A stretch of 54,338 bases of DNA from Scandinavium manionii (GCF_024764775.1 NZ_JALIGC010000027.1:1-54338), one strand, 5' to 3'; positions 7,688 through 15,770 are shown, numbered from the stretch's first letter. Made by a program: numbers and translations. The notes: generated by a model from the letters alone, not told the origin.

Positions 7688-8556
7688 CCGCCGATAAACG
7701 GTAGTTTCTTCATCCCTGCGACGGCAACAGGCAGGGTGAAGATTGCGCCGGAGAGCGGATATTGACGAACCTCTTCGGCGCTCATGTTTTCTCGGGTGGT
7801 GGTGATAAACAACGTTTTCATCTCCGGACCACCAAAGCACACCATCGTCGGGCAACGAACCGGCAAACGATACTCATCCAGTTGCTGTCCCTCGGGTGAA
7901 AAACGCGCCACCCGCCAGCCATCGAACATCGCACTCCAGTAGCAGCCTTCTTCATCTATCGCGGCGCCATCCGGAATGCCCTCGCCCGCACTGAAATGGC
8001 GGAACGGTTCACGCTTTCCAGGCTCACCTTGCTCATCTAACGGCGTGCGATAAATAACGCTATTTGGGGTATCCGACGTGTACATCCATTTTTTATCAGC
8101 GCTAAAGGCCAACCCGTTGGCACCGTGAATATCACACTGAATAACTTTCGGTTTGAGTTTATTGTCTATCCGCACCAGCAGCGCGCCGTTGTAGTCGCCC
8201 GGTCCCCAGAACGTGCCTGCGTAAAAACGGCCGTCACGATCGGTTCCACCGTCGTTAAAACGAGCCAGCTGCGGATTGCTCGGGTTATCGCAAATTTTAC
8301 TCACCAGTAGCCCGCGGCTGTCGCTTAACCAGATAGCGCTGCGCAAGGCGACGATAAACCCGCCTTTTTCCCTAAGCGAGAAACACCCCACTTCTTCCGG
8401 AAATTGCAGGACCCGATGTTCGCCACTGTTGATGTCGTAGCGATGAATTTCATACTCCAGGATATCGGCCCAATAAAGCGCTTGCTCGGTCTCGCTCCAG
8501 GTTGGGCATTCCGGCAAATGGCCGGCATAATCAAACAGCACCTCAGGTTGAGCCAT
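7684..8556 (-). CDS. SMP-30/gluconolactonase/LRE family protein
   Basis: This 290-residue probable cytoplasmic beta-propeller hydrolase belongs to the SMP-30/regucalcin family, which hydrolyses sugar lactones using one divalent metal. Family metal ligands are visible: Glu16 in LPECPTW, the Asn in HGANGLAFS and the Asp in YTSDTPN. No signal peptide is seen. An upstream in-frame extension of 72 residues was rejected: it runs through the tyrA terminator into tyrA, and MAQPEVLFDY has a ribosome site and fits the family start. The substrate is unknown. It sits in the gap that in E. coli lies directly between pheA and tyrA, so it is an accessory gain in this lineage. Confidence 0.85.
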   Translation of the reverse strand: MAQPEVLFDYAGHLPECPTWSETEQALYWADILEYEIHRYDINSGEHRVLQFPEEVGCFSLREKGGFIVALRSAIWLSDSRGLLVSKICDNPSNPQLARFNDGGTDRDGRFYAGTFWGPGDYNGALLVRIDNKLKPKVIQCDIHGANGLAFSADKKWMYTSDTPNSVIYRTPLDEQGEPGKREPFRHFSAGEGIPDGAAIDEEGCYWSAMFDGWRVARFSPEGQQLDEYRLPVRCPTMVCFGGPEMKTLFITTTRENMSAEEVRQYPLSGAIFTLPVAVAGMKKLPFIGG

Positions 8557-8571
8557 GTTCGTTTCCCTATA

Positions 8572-8603
8572 AAAAAAGCCAGCGGGTTTCCCCTCTGGCT
8601 TTT
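8572..8603 (-). terminator. aroF-tyrA operon terminator
   Basis: On the minus strand AAAAGCCAG, an 11-base loop region and CTGGCTTTTTTT, 18 bases after the tyrA stop and just before the lactonase start. The lactonase gene therefore probably depends on readthrough or on its own promoter. Confidence 0.85.
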
Positions 8604-8620
8604 GAGTATAAACAGTTTTC

Positions 8621-9742
8621 TTATTGCCGACTGTCGTTCGCCTGCCGTAACAGCGTCCGACTTTCGCTCTGGAAGCGCTGAGCGTAATCGCCGAACCAGT
8701 GTTCGACCTTACGGAAGCTGTCGATAAAGGCTTGTTTGTTGCCCTGATCCAGCAGTTCAATCGCCTCGCCAAATCGTTTGTAGTAACGTTTGATCAGCGC
8801 AATATTGCTCTGCGAAGACATGATGATGTCCGCATACAGCTGAGGATCCTGCGCAAACAGACGCCCGACCATCGCCAGTTCCAGGCGGTAAATCGGTGAC
8901 GACAGCGCCAGCAGCTGTTCCAGCTGAACATTCTCTTCCGCCAGATGCAGCCCGTACGCAAAGGTCGCGAAGTGGCGCAGTGCCTGAATGAACGCCATAT
9001 TCTGATCGTGTTCCACCGCGCTGATGCGGTGCAAACGTGCGCCCCAGACCTGAATCTGCTCTAGGAACCATTGGTACGCTTCCGGCTGACGACCATCGCA
9101 GTACACCACAACCTGTTTCGCCAGGCTGCCGCTGTCCGGGCCGAACATTGGGTGTAATCCCAGTACTGGACCATTGTGTGCCGCCAACATTGCCTGCAGC
9201 GGAACGGCTTTCACCGATGCCAGATCGACCAGAATACAGTCCGTGGGCAGGGCTGGCAGCTTCTCGATTATCTCCGCCGTGGAGTGAATCGGTACACTGA
9301 CGATAACCATTCCCGCATCGGAGAGCATCTCTTCCGCATGCGCCCAGTCGTCCTTTTCGAGGATCCGCACCTGATAACCTGACAGGGTCAGCATTTTCTC
9401 AAACAAACGCCCCATCTGGCCGCCACCGCCAACGATAACCACCGGACGCAGTTGAGGACAAAGCGTTTTAAAGCCTTTGTCATTTTCGCTGGAGTAGGAT
9501 TCGCGCATCACTCTACGCAGAACGTCTTCGATAAGATCGGGCGGAACCCCTAACGCAACAGCCTCCTGACGGCGCGACGCCAGCATCGACGCCTCGCGCT
9601 CAGGAACGTAAATCGGCAAGCCATACTTACTTTTGACTTCGCCGACTTCAGCCACCAGATCCAGACGGCGGGCCAGTAATTCCAGCAGCGCCTTATCTAC
9701 TTCATCTATTTGATCGCGTAGCGCGGTCAGTTCAGCAACCAT
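8621..9742 (-). CDS. tyrA: Bifunctional chorismate mutase/prephenate dehydrogenase
   Basis: TyrA converts chorismate to prephenate and then, with NAD+, to 4-hydroxyphenylpyruvate for tyrosine. The 373 residues comprise an AroQ chorismate mutase domain (about 1-90) and a dehydrogenase domain with the Rossmann motif VVIVGGGGQMG (101-111). The catalytic His lies in GLHPMFGPDSGS near 197. The length equals E. coli TyrA. It follows aroF after nine bases, so the two form the tyrosine operon controlled from the TyrR boxes before aroF. Confidence 0.98.
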   Translation of the reverse strand: MVAELTALRDQIDEVDKALLELLARRLDLVAEVGEVKSKYGLPIYVPEREASMLASRRQEAVALGVPPDLIEDVLRRVMRESYSSENDKGFKTLCPQLRPVVIVGGGGQMGRLFEKMLTLSGYQVRILEKDDWAHAEEMLSDAGMVIVSVPIHSTAEIIEKLPALPTDCILVDLASVKAVPLQAMLAAHNGPVLGLHPMFGPDSGSLAKQVVVYCDGRQPEAYQWFLEQIQVWGARLHRISAVEHDQNMAFIQALRHFATFAYGLHLAEENVQLEQLLALSSPIYRLELAMVGRLFAQDPQLYADIIMSSQSNIALIKRYYKRFGEAIELLDQGNKQAFIDSFRKVEHWFGDYAQRFQSESRTLLRQANDSRQ

Positions 9743-9751
9743 AAATTCCTC

Positions 9752-10822
9752 TTACGCCAGACGAGCCGCCAGCTGGCCACGCAAATCTTTATCAAGCTCG
9801 CGCAACAGCGCATCCGTCGCTTCCCAGCTGATGCAGGCATCGGTCACCGACACGCCGTATTTCATATCGCAACGCGGCTGCTCGGAAGACTGATTACCTT
9901 CATGAATATTACTTTCAATCATCAGACCGATAATGGAACGGTTACCATCTTTAATCTGTGCAACCACGGATTCTGCCACGGCAGGCTGACGGCGGTAGTC
10001 TTTGTTGGAGTTACCATGACTGCAATCTACCATCAGCGCGGGCTTCAGTCCCGCCTGTTCCATCTCTTTTTCGCACTGAGCGACGTCTGCCGGGCTGTAG
10101 TTTGGCGCTTTGCCACCGCGCAGGATCACATGTCCATCCGGGTTGCCCTGAGTTTGCAGCAGGCAAACCTGGCCAGCCTGGTTGATACCGACAAAACGGT
10201 GTGGCATCGCCGCCGCACGCATGGCGTTGATTGCCGTCGCGAGGCTACCGTCGGTGCCATTTTTAAAGCCAACTGGCATTGACAGACCGGATGCCATTTC
10301 GCGGTGAGTCTGAGATTCTGTAGTACGCGCGCCGATAGCGGACCAGCTGAACAGATCGCCAAGGTACTGCGGGCTGTTCGGATCGAGTGCTTCAGTCGCC
10401 AGCGGCAGACCCATGCTGACCAGTTCCACCAGCAGACGTCGCGCAATTTTCAGGCCGCCTTCAACATCAAACGAGCCATCCATGTGTGGATCGTTGATCA
10501 ACCCTTTCCAGCCAACGGTGGTACGAGGTTTTTCAAAGTAGACGCGCATCACCAGGTAGAGGCTATCGCTGACCTCTGCGGCAAGGGCTTTAAATCGACG
10601 AGCGTATTCAATCGCAGCTTCCGGATCGTGGATAGAGCATGGCCCACAAACCACCAGCAGACGCGGATCGCGCCCGGCAATGATATCGGAAATGGTCTGA
10701 CGGGACTGGGCAATCTGGCCTTCCTGTTCAACGGTCAGTGGGAATTCCGCTTTCAGGACTTCAGGAGTGATCAGAACGTGTTCGTCGGCGATATGTACGT
10801 TGTTCAGCGCGTCTTTTTGCAT
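9752..10822 (-). CDS. aroF: DAHP synthase, tyrosine-sensitive
   Basis: AroF condenses phosphoenolpyruvate and erythrose 4-phosphate to DAHP, the first step of the shikimate pathway. The 356-residue class I enzyme shows the metal-site motif VCGPCSIHDP (about 58-67), KPRTTVGWKG and GGKAPNY. Assignment to the tyrosine-inhibited isoenzyme rests on length, the pairing with tyrA and the TyrR sites upstream. It is the first gene of the aroF-tyrA operon. Confidence 0.97.
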   Translation of the reverse strand: MQKDALNNVHIADEHVLITPEVLKAEFPLTVEQEGQIAQSRQTISDIIAGRDPRLLVVCGPCSIHDPEAAIEYARRFKALAAEVSDSLYLVMRVYFEKPRTTVGWKGLINDPHMDGSFDVEGGLKIARRLLVELVSMGLPLATEALDPNSPQYLGDLFSWSAIGARTTESQTHREMASGLSMPVGFKNGTDGSLATAINAMRAAAMPHRFVGINQAGQVCLLQTQGNPDGHVILRGGKAPNYSPADVAQCEKEMEQAGLKPALMVDCSHGNSNKDYRRQPAVAESVVAQIKDGNRSIIGLMIESNIHEGNQSSEQPRCDMKYGVSVTDACISWEATDALLRELDKDLRGQLAARLA

Positions 10823-10881
10823 GATGGTGATCCTGTATAGCTCGTTTGCGATAAAAGGGTTTCCTCAGCGAGGTTGAGCTT

Positions 10882-10909
10882 ACGATATCACACACGGTAA
10901 AGATTTCAA
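10882..10909 (-). promoter_or_regulatory. Putative aroF promoter
   Basis: Minus-strand TTGAAA (10904-10909), 16 bases, TATCGT (10882-10887). The -35 lies inside a TyrR box, so bound TyrR would block RNA polymerase. The hexamers are moderate and no mapped start is available. Confidence 0.5.
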
Positions 10910-10913
10910 TCCA
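10896..10913 (-). promoter_or_regulatory. TyrR box (promoter-overlapping)
   Basis: On the minus strand TGGATT-GAAATC-TTTACC compared with the TyrR consensus TGTAAA-N6-TTTACA. It is a weaker box overlapping the aroF -35. TyrR with tyrosine represses aroF-tyrA in E. coli through such paired strong and weak boxes. Confidence 0.6.
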
Positions 10914-10918
10914 CAATC

Positions 10919-10936
10919 CGTAAATTTTAGTTTACA
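10919..10936 (-). promoter_or_regulatory. Strong TyrR box
   Basis: Minus-strand TGTAAA-CTAAAA-TTTACG, one mismatch from the palindromic consensus, 5 bases upstream of the weaker box. Confidence 0.75.
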
Positions 10937-10971
10937 ACAAGCGTTTTTGGCGCATTTATTTTGCCTTTTTC

Positions 10972-10989
10972 TGTAAATAAATCATTCCA
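10972..10989 (-). promoter_or_regulatory. Distal TyrR box
   Basis: Minus-strand TGGAAT-GATTTA-TTTACA, half-sites spaced by six as in the consensus, 53 bases upstream of the strong box. Three boxes before aroF is also the E. coli arrangement. Confidence 0.6.
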
Positions 10990-11042
10990 CTCGCGATATA
11001 CAGTGACTCCGCTATGCTGAAAGCTCTGATATGGAGGAGCCT

Positions 11043-11417
11043 ATGAAGCCAGTCCTGTGTGCGCTTTTGCTTTTATTATTGAACGGATGCCAGATTGATC
11101 CCTACACCCATTCCCCTCAATGGACCAGCACCGATTGGTACGGCGAAGGTATTGATGATGGCCGAAGCGGCGTGACTGCCCGAAGTGATAGTCAGCTGGC
11201 GAGCGACCAGGATGATCCCAAAGTCGATCGTAAAGCGTACCTGAAGGGTTATGCCCTGGGTCTGAAAGATATCTGCACATCACATCTGCTTTTTGGCTGG
11301 GGTGTTTCCGGCAAGATTTACCCTGAAGGATGCGATAGCCTGGATAACGCCGTGGCGCTACGGGACGCCTGGCAAAAAGGAATGAACGAAGGAATGCAAT
11401 CCAACAGGCTAAATTAA
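11043..11417 (+). CDS. yfiL: YfiL, small lipoprotein of unknown function
   Basis: This 124-residue protein has a short hydrophobic signal and a lipobox (LLLNGC, Cys at about 16), so a lipid-anchored periplasmic location is likely. The following QIDPYTH, the TDWY segment and the C-terminal WQKG...RLN correspond to E. coli YfiL, which has no assigned role. The start at 11043 was chosen because TGGAGGAG overlaps the earlier in-frame ATG at 11031 and serves as its ribosome site. In E. coli yfiL is followed by yfiR-dgcN-yfiB; here those genes are missing. Confidence 0.85.
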   Translation: MKPVLCALLLLLLNGCQIDPYTHSPQWTSTDWYGEGIDDGRSGVTARSDSQLASDQDDPKVDRKAYLKGYALGLKDICTSHLLFGWGVSGKIYPEGCDSLDNAVALRDAWQKGMNEGMQSNRLN

Positions 11418-11555
11418 TGGGTCTTAATAAACCCGTAATTAATGTTGGAACAATCAAACTTAGCGCACAGGGTATTGATTACGGGTGCTAATGACTGGCT
11501 GAGTTTATATATCCTACATCAATGCATTAATCCTGGATGCGTGGAACATGAGTGA

Positions 11556-11717
11556 GCACCCGTCGCGACTTGTATTGTGCCCGATCTCTTTGGCACCATT
11601 CCGCGCACCAATCTCACGAGGCGCGGGTTTGGGAAAAAATACCCCGTTGCCAGCAATAAAACGGCGCAGAGCCGCGCTGAAAAACGCCGCGTAACGGTCG
11701 TCATCAGCGCGCTCTGA
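11556..11717 (+). pseudogene. yfiB: 3' remnant of yfiB (YfiRNB locus deleted)
   Basis: Plus-strand codons 11589-11714 encode 42 residues reading FGTIPRTNLT, then GFGKKYPVASNKTAQSRAEK and RRVTVVIS, ending in TGA (11715-11717). This closely follows the C-terminus of E. coli YfiB (GGQIPRSNL, GLGKKYPIASNKTAQGRAEN, RRVAVVI). Weaker similarity runs in frame back to about 11556, where a stop codon appears. YfiB is the outer-membrane OmpA-like partner of the YfiN(DgcN) diguanylate cyclase. No remnant of yfiR or dgcN is seen. The rest of the gap (11418-11555) holds only a weak hairpin. Confidence 0.85.
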
Positions 11718-11720
11718 CGG

Positions 11721-13088
11721 TTAGTCTGCTGACTGAACCGTTGCGGCTGTGCTGGCCATGCGCCAACGCAGCACATCCACGACAACAAACAGCAGTAAAC
11801 TGACGCCTAATACGGGCATCGCCACGCCCAACAACACGGCCAGCGCAGATACCGTCCACTGCCCCACTCGCGGCAAATCAAACCAGCTTTGGGTAAGTGT
11901 GGTCAGTGGATTGTATTTCGCAGGCGTTGGACGCCGACACCACCACAGCCGATAACCCACCACGATCATCACGCACAGCGCCGTGCCAAAGGCTACCAGC
12001 AGGATCTGATTCAGTGTGCCAAACAGCAGCCCCATGTGGAAATCCACGCCCCAGCGCGTCAGCTTTGCCATCAGCGGAAAATCAGCAAAACGCGTGCGAT
12101 CGACGATCTGCATTTTTGCAGCGTCGATCGCCACAGCGTCAACCTGAGTCGGCCAGCCACGATCGATCTCCGTCACCGTCCACGCTTTGTCTTCGCTTTT
12201 CGCCGGACGGATTTCAACTTTGCTGGCATCAATCCCCGCCTGCTGTGCCAGATGGAGTACGTCATCAAACAACACTACATCCGGAGCCATCATTGCCATC
12301 GTCATTCCGCTGTGACCGCCATGGTGCTCAGCGTGCGGGTCTGACATCATCATTTGGCCATTCAACTGGGTATTCACCTGCGGCGTCAGCCAGTTAAACG
12401 CTGAGCGCAGCTTATCGACGTTACCGCCGGCCCACTGCGACCAGGTTAAGCCTGTCGCCGAGAACAGCAACATACCGCCCAGCAGGATCCAGCCCAGCAT
12501 GACATGCACCCGACGGTTATTCTGCACGCGGTTACGGATGCGCCGTTTCGGACGGGTAAAGAACCACAGCGCAATTCCGCCGCAGGCCGCCAGCCACATC
12601 CACGATGCTGCCAGTTCGCTGTAAAGCCGTCCGACGTCACCCAGCAGCAGCGAGCGGTGAGCGTAATCAATCCACTGACGCAGGGGCAAAATGCCGCTGG
12701 TGCCGTAAACCGTTATATCATCTTTCACCGCCAGCGTTACGGGGTCGATAAACAGCGCCCGGCTTTCAGACTCACCCAAAGATGGGGAGCTAAACATCAC
12801 GCGAGTGGTTTCACCGGGCGTCAGTGACGGCCGCACGGCATACAGCGCCAGGTTCTGGCCCGTCGCGTTTTCTGCCACGGCGATTTGTTCGGCCAGAGAG
12901 TGTGGCTCTCCACCTTTTTCTGCGGTCAGAGCGTCACGATACAGCAGATTTTCCAGCTGCGGTGTCGCAACGTATAGCGTGCCGGTCAGTGCCGCCACGA
13001 AGATGAACGGTCCGACAAACAGACCGATAGCAAAATGAAGACGACGCAGCAGGTTGACCCATGCCGCGCGCGGGGTGCAGGTTGTCAT
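11721..13088 (-). CDS. PepSY-associated TM helix protein, His/Met-rich loop
   Basis: This 455-residue inner-membrane protein of the PepSY_TM type has hydrophobic segments near 18-40, 160-178, 196-215, 353-380 and 411-440, with large periplasmic loops between. The loop at about 246-268 is packed with Met and His (MMMSDPHAEHHGGHSGMTM), a pattern typical of copper handling. The start MTTCTPR was chosen because AAGGAAAAG precedes it; the longer upstream frame overlaps the neighbouring gene. It follows the DUF2946 gene by 58 bases on the same strand, so the two probably form an operon. Relatives sit with TonB receptors or metal-reduction systems; the exact substrate is unknown. Confidence 0.8.
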   Translation of the reverse strand: MTTCTPRAAWVNLLRRLHFAIGLFVGPFIFVAALTGTLYVATPQLENLLYRDALTAEKGGEPHSLAEQIAVAENATGQNLALYAVRPSLTPGETTRVMFSSPSLGESESRALFIDPVTLAVKDDITVYGTSGILPLRQWIDYAHRSLLLGDVGRLYSELAASWMWLAACGGIALWFFTRPKRRIRNRVQNNRRVHVMLGWILLGGMLLFSATGLTWSQWAGGNVDKLRSAFNWLTPQVNTQLNGQMMMSDPHAEHHGGHSGMTMAMMAPDVVLFDDVLHLAQQAGIDASKVEIRPAKSEDKAWTVTEIDRGWPTQVDAVAIDAAKMQIVDRTRFADFPLMAKLTRWGVDFHMGLLFGTLNQILLVAFGTALCVMIVVGYRLWWCRRPTPAKYNPLTTLTQSWFDLPRVGQWTVSALAVLLGVAMPVLGVSLLLFVVVDVLRWRMASTAATVQSAD

Positions 13089-13146
13089 ACTTTTCCTTTT
13101 AAAAAGCAAACAAGGAGTGTGGCGCTTGGCGCCCATTCTTATGTTG

Positions 13147-13551
13147 TTAACAGGTAAAAGCAGACAGACGCGGCGGCGCGCGGGTATGAGGATAAAGCCA
13201 GGGGGAAAAATGCCAGACCTGCACGCGTAATCGCGGAGGTCGTAAACGCAGGCGTAACAGTAACGCGCAGACCAGCAGCACCAGGGCCAGGATGAGCCCC
13301 GGCACATGCGCCAACAGCACACAGTAGCCACAGGCCACAGCGTGATCGACCGGCGTCGTGCCCGAATGGTGTCCATCATGATGCCCGCTCATCATCGACA
13401 TATCGTGATGCATACCGGGCATCGCACTCATCGGGTCTTTTTGCAATGAAACGGAAATCCGTGGTGCCACAATAATCAACGCAATAGCAAACAGCGCGAA
13501 CCAGACCGCGACGCGTTTATCGTTACTACGATGAAATGTGTTCTCTGCCAT
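13147..13551 (-). CDS. DUF2946-like small membrane protein, His/Met-rich
   Basis: This 134-residue protein has an N-terminal hydrophobic segment (about 14-30, signal anchor or signal peptide) and a Met/His-rich stretch at 41-62 (MSAMPGMHHDMSMMSGHHDG). An ACGYC motif with paired Cys (74, 77) and a second hydrophobic segment (about 78-100) follow. The arrangement resembles DUF2946 proteins, often found near copper or iron genes. The start at 13551 has GGAGGA at the right distance; an earlier in-frame ATG lacks this. It is first of the pair with the PepSY protein. A role in periplasmic copper binding is inference from composition. Confidence 0.75.
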   Translation of the reverse strand: MAENTFHRSNDKRVAVWFALFAIALIIVAPRISVSLQKDPMSAMPGMHHDMSMMSGHHDGHHSGTTPVDHAVACGYCVLLAHVPGLILALVLLVCALLLRLRLRPPRLRVQVWHFSPWLYPHTRAPPRLSAFTC

Positions 13552-13620
13552 CTGTCCTCCGAAGCGGGGACATTGTAAATGATTTGCAGCGGGAAGGTTA
13601 ACATTCGAGAGGAATGACAA

Positions 13621-13655
13621 TAAAAAAGGGCCAGCCTTGCGGCCAGCCCTTTTTA
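13621..13655 (-). terminator. rpsP-rimM-trmD-rplS operon terminator
   Basis: Minus-strand AAAAAGGGCTGGCC-GCAA-GGCTGGCCCTTTTTTA; the stem has a two-base internal mismatch and a T-run. It lies about 25 bases after the rplS stop. Confidence 0.8.
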
Positions 13656-13679
13656 ACTTGGATGTCGCTTAAGCGAATC

Positions 13680-14027
13680 TTAGTTAAGACGCTCTTTGAT
13701 ACGAGCAGACTTACCAGTACGCTCACGCAGGTAGTACAGTTTAGCTTTACGAACGGCACCACGACGTTTAACAGTAATGCTGTCAATGACTGGAGAGTGA
13801 GTCTGGAAGACACGCTCAACGCCTTCGCCGTTGGAAATTTTGCGAACAGTGAATGCAGAGTGCAGACCGCGGTTACGGATAGCGATAACCACGCCCTCGA
13901 ATGCCTGCAGACGTTTTTTGGAACCTTCAACAACCCATACTTTCACTTCCACGGAGTCACCCGGACGGAAAGAAGGTACGTCCTGCTTCATCTGCTCTTG
14001 TTCAATTTGCTTAATAATGTTGCTCAT
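13680..14027 (-). CDS. rplS: 50S ribosomal protein L19
   Basis: L19 lies at the 30S-50S interface. The 115-residue product starts MSNIIKQIEQEQMKQD and contains VEGSKKRLQAFEGVVIAIRN and a basic C-terminus, matching E. coli L19 at full length. It is last in the four-gene operon, 40 bases after trmD. In E. coli the ribosomal proteins of this operon are made in large excess over RimM and TrmD by translational control; nothing here contradicts that. Confidence 0.98.
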   Translation of the reverse strand: MSNIIKQIEQEQMKQDVPSFRPGDSVEVKVWVVEGSKKRLQAFEGVVIAIRNRGLHSAFTVRKISNGEGVERVFQTHSPVIDSITVKRRGAVRKAKLYYLRERTGKSARIKERLN

Positions 14028-14067
14028 AATTTAATCTCTTATCCTGGGTAAACTGATATTTGGGGGC

Positions 14068-14835
14068 TTACGCCTCACCATCATGTTTATGTTGCTGTTG
14101 TGCGTGTTCCCGTTGGAACTCCGCCAGCAACCTTGCTTGCTCTTCAGTCAGAGCCAGGTTTTCCAGAAGTTCAGGTCTTCTAAGCCAGGTCCGGCCCAGC
14201 GACTGCTTCAGACGCCAGCGACGTATCTCGGCATGGTTGCCTGACAGTAAAACTGCCGGGACTTCCATTCCTTCCAACACTTCAGGGCGAGTATAATGTG
14301 GGCAGTCCAGCAAACCGTCAGCAAAGGAATCTTCCGTTGCTGATGCTTCATGGCCCAGAACGCCCGGAATAAACCGGGAGACTGAGTCAATCAGCGTCAT
14401 TGCTGGTAACTCACCACCGCTGAGAACGTAATCGCCGATAGACCATTCTTCGTCAATCTCGGTTTGGATTACGCGCTCATCTACCCCTTCATAGCGACCG
14501 CACACCAGAATCAATTTCTGACTCGCTGCCAGTTCGCTGACGCCTGCTTGATCAAGCTTGCGTCCCTGAGGTGAAAGATAAATCACCTTCGCGCCTTCAC
14601 CTGCCGCGGCTTTTGCTGCATGAATAGCATCCCGCAAAGGTTGCACCATCATTAGCATCCCCGGTCCGCCGCCGTAAGGACGTTCGTCCACGGTACGGTG
14701 CCGGTCATGAGCGAAATCACGAGGACTCCAGCTCCGGATGCTCAGCAGGCCATTTTTTACTGCCCGGCCAGTTACCCCGTAGTCGGTAATCGCACGAAAC
14801 ATCTCTGGAAACAGGCTAACTACACCAATAAACAC
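14068..14835 (-). CDS. trmD: tRNA (guanine37-N1)-methyltransferase
   Basis: TrmD methylates G37 next to the anticodon of tRNAs for Leu, Pro and Arg, preventing +1 frameshifts. The 255-residue SPOUT-type dimer shows the cofactor-knot residues LSPQGRKL and LVCGRYEGVDER, and IGDYVLSGGELPA. It has full family length. It is third in the operon, between rimM and rplS. Confidence 0.98.
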   Translation of the reverse strand: MFIGVVSLFPEMFRAITDYGVTGRAVKNGLLSIRSWSPRDFAHDRHRTVDERPYGGGPGMLMMVQPLRDAIHAAKAAAGEGAKVIYLSPQGRKLDQAGVSELAASQKLILVCGRYEGVDERVIQTEIDEEWSIGDYVLSGGELPAMTLIDSVSRFIPGVLGHEASATEDSFADGLLDCPHYTRPEVLEGMEVPAVLLSGNHAEIRRWRLKQSLGRTWLRRPELLENLALTEEQARLLAEFQREHAQQQHKHDGEA

Positions 14836-14880
14836 AAGCCAATCCCCATAGTGCCGTCTTTTACCGTTAATCCGGAGGTT

Positions 14881-15429
14881 TTAAAAACCAGGATCCCAAT
14901 CTACTTCAATGGTTTGAGTAGTGAGATCGACTTTCTTGATAACCTGCCCATCGAGGAACGGAACCAACCGCTCCTTGATACCAAACGCATCTTTCAGGTT
15001 TGCCTTAATGACGAGAACGTCATTGGACCCGGTTTCCATCATGTCGATGACTTTACCGAGGTCATAGCCTTCAGTGGTCACTACCTGGCAACCCATAAGG
15101 TCTTTCCAGTAGTAGTCACCCTCTCCGAGCTGAGGCAACTGCGAGGAATCCACGAAAATTTCGCAATTCGTCATGAGATTCGCAGCATCCCGGTCTTCAA
15201 CGCCTTTCAGCTTGATAACCAGATCCTGATTGTGGTGACGCCAGCTTTCCAGCTCGACGATTTGCCACTGACCCGCCTTCTGGATATACCAGGGCTGATA
15301 GTCAAAAATGCTTTCGGTGTCTTCGGTGGAAGAAAACACTCTGAGCCAACCACGAATACCGTAGGAAGAGCCCAATTTGCCGACCACGATAGGTTCAGCA
15401 GGGACTTTCGCGGCGAGTTGCTTGCTCAT
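14881..15429 (-). CDS. rimM: 16S rRNA processing protein RimM
   Basis: RimM aids maturation of the 30S head, contacting S19 and S13. The 182 residues show the N-terminal RimM domain (GKLGSSYGIRGWLRVF) and a C-terminal PRC-barrel (GDYYWKDLMGCQVV), equal in length to E. coli. The start MSKQLAA at 15429 was chosen over ATGs three and one codons upstream on family agreement. It is second gene of the operon. Confidence 0.97.
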   Translation of the reverse strand: MSKQLAAKVPAEPIVVGKLGSSYGIRGWLRVFSSTEDTESIFDYQPWYIQKAGQWQIVELESWRHHNQDLVIKLKGVEDRDAANLMTNCEIFVDSSQLPQLGEGDYYWKDLMGCQVVTTEGYDLGKVIDMMETGSNDVLVIKANLKDAFGIKERLVPFLDGQVIKKVDLTTQTIEVDWDPGF

Positions 15430-15447
15430 CATGACCACCGTGACAGA

Positions 15448-15696
15448 TTAAGCTGCTTTGTTTGCTGCTTTGATCAGCGTAGCTACGCGATCAGAAACAG
15501 TTGCGCCCTGGCCAACCCAGTGAGCGATACGATCCAGATCCAGGCGAGTGCCTTCTTCTGAAGCGGAAGCGATTGGGTTGAAGAAACCAACGCGCTCAAT
15601 GAAGCGGCCGTTGCGTGCATTACGGCTGTCAGCAACGACAACCTGGTAGAACGGACGCTTTTTTGCGCCGTGACGTGCTAAACGAATAGTTACCAT
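15448..15696 (-). CDS. rpsP: 30S ribosomal protein S16
   Basis: This 82-residue 30S assembly protein starts MVTIRLARHGAKKRPFYQ and has full E. coli length. The start at 15696 has AAGAGGAT nearby; a 12-codon in-frame extension was rejected because it runs into the leader hairpin. It is first gene of rpsP-rimM-trmD-rplS. Confidence 0.97.
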   Translation of the reverse strand: MVTIRLARHGAKKRPFYQVVVADSRNARNGRFIERVGFFNPIASASEEGTRLDLDRIAHWVGQGATVSDRVATLIKAANKAA

Positions 15697-15719
15697 AACA
15701 TCCTCTTGTGTGAATAAAA

Positions 15720-15751
15720 CACAGGGCCCCATCGAGGAACGGAGCCCAGTG
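15720..15751 (-). terminator. Possible leader attenuator before rpsP
   Basis: On the minus strand CACTGGGCTCC, an 11-base loop and GGGGCCCTGTG form a long stem with two imperfect pairs, followed by TTTTATTC, 24 bases before rpsP. A terminator-like hairpin between promoter and first gene could tune operon expression. Confidence 0.5.
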
Positions 15752-15770
15752 TCATATTAAAAGCCCGAAA

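Noticed and set aside
7684..8772. Longer 362-residue form of the lactonase
   Set aside because: The extra 72 residues run through the tyrA terminator into the antisense of tyrA; the ATG at 8556 has a ribosome site.
11519..11788. 89-codon minus-strand frame after the PepSY gene
   Set aside because: It is antisense to the yfiB remnant, which reads clearly on the plus strand, and it lacks a ribosome site.
13147..13379. N-terminal extension of the PepSY protein into the DUF2946 gene
   Set aside because: It overlaps the upstream gene in another frame and has no family features; the ATG at 13088 gives a normal first membrane helix.
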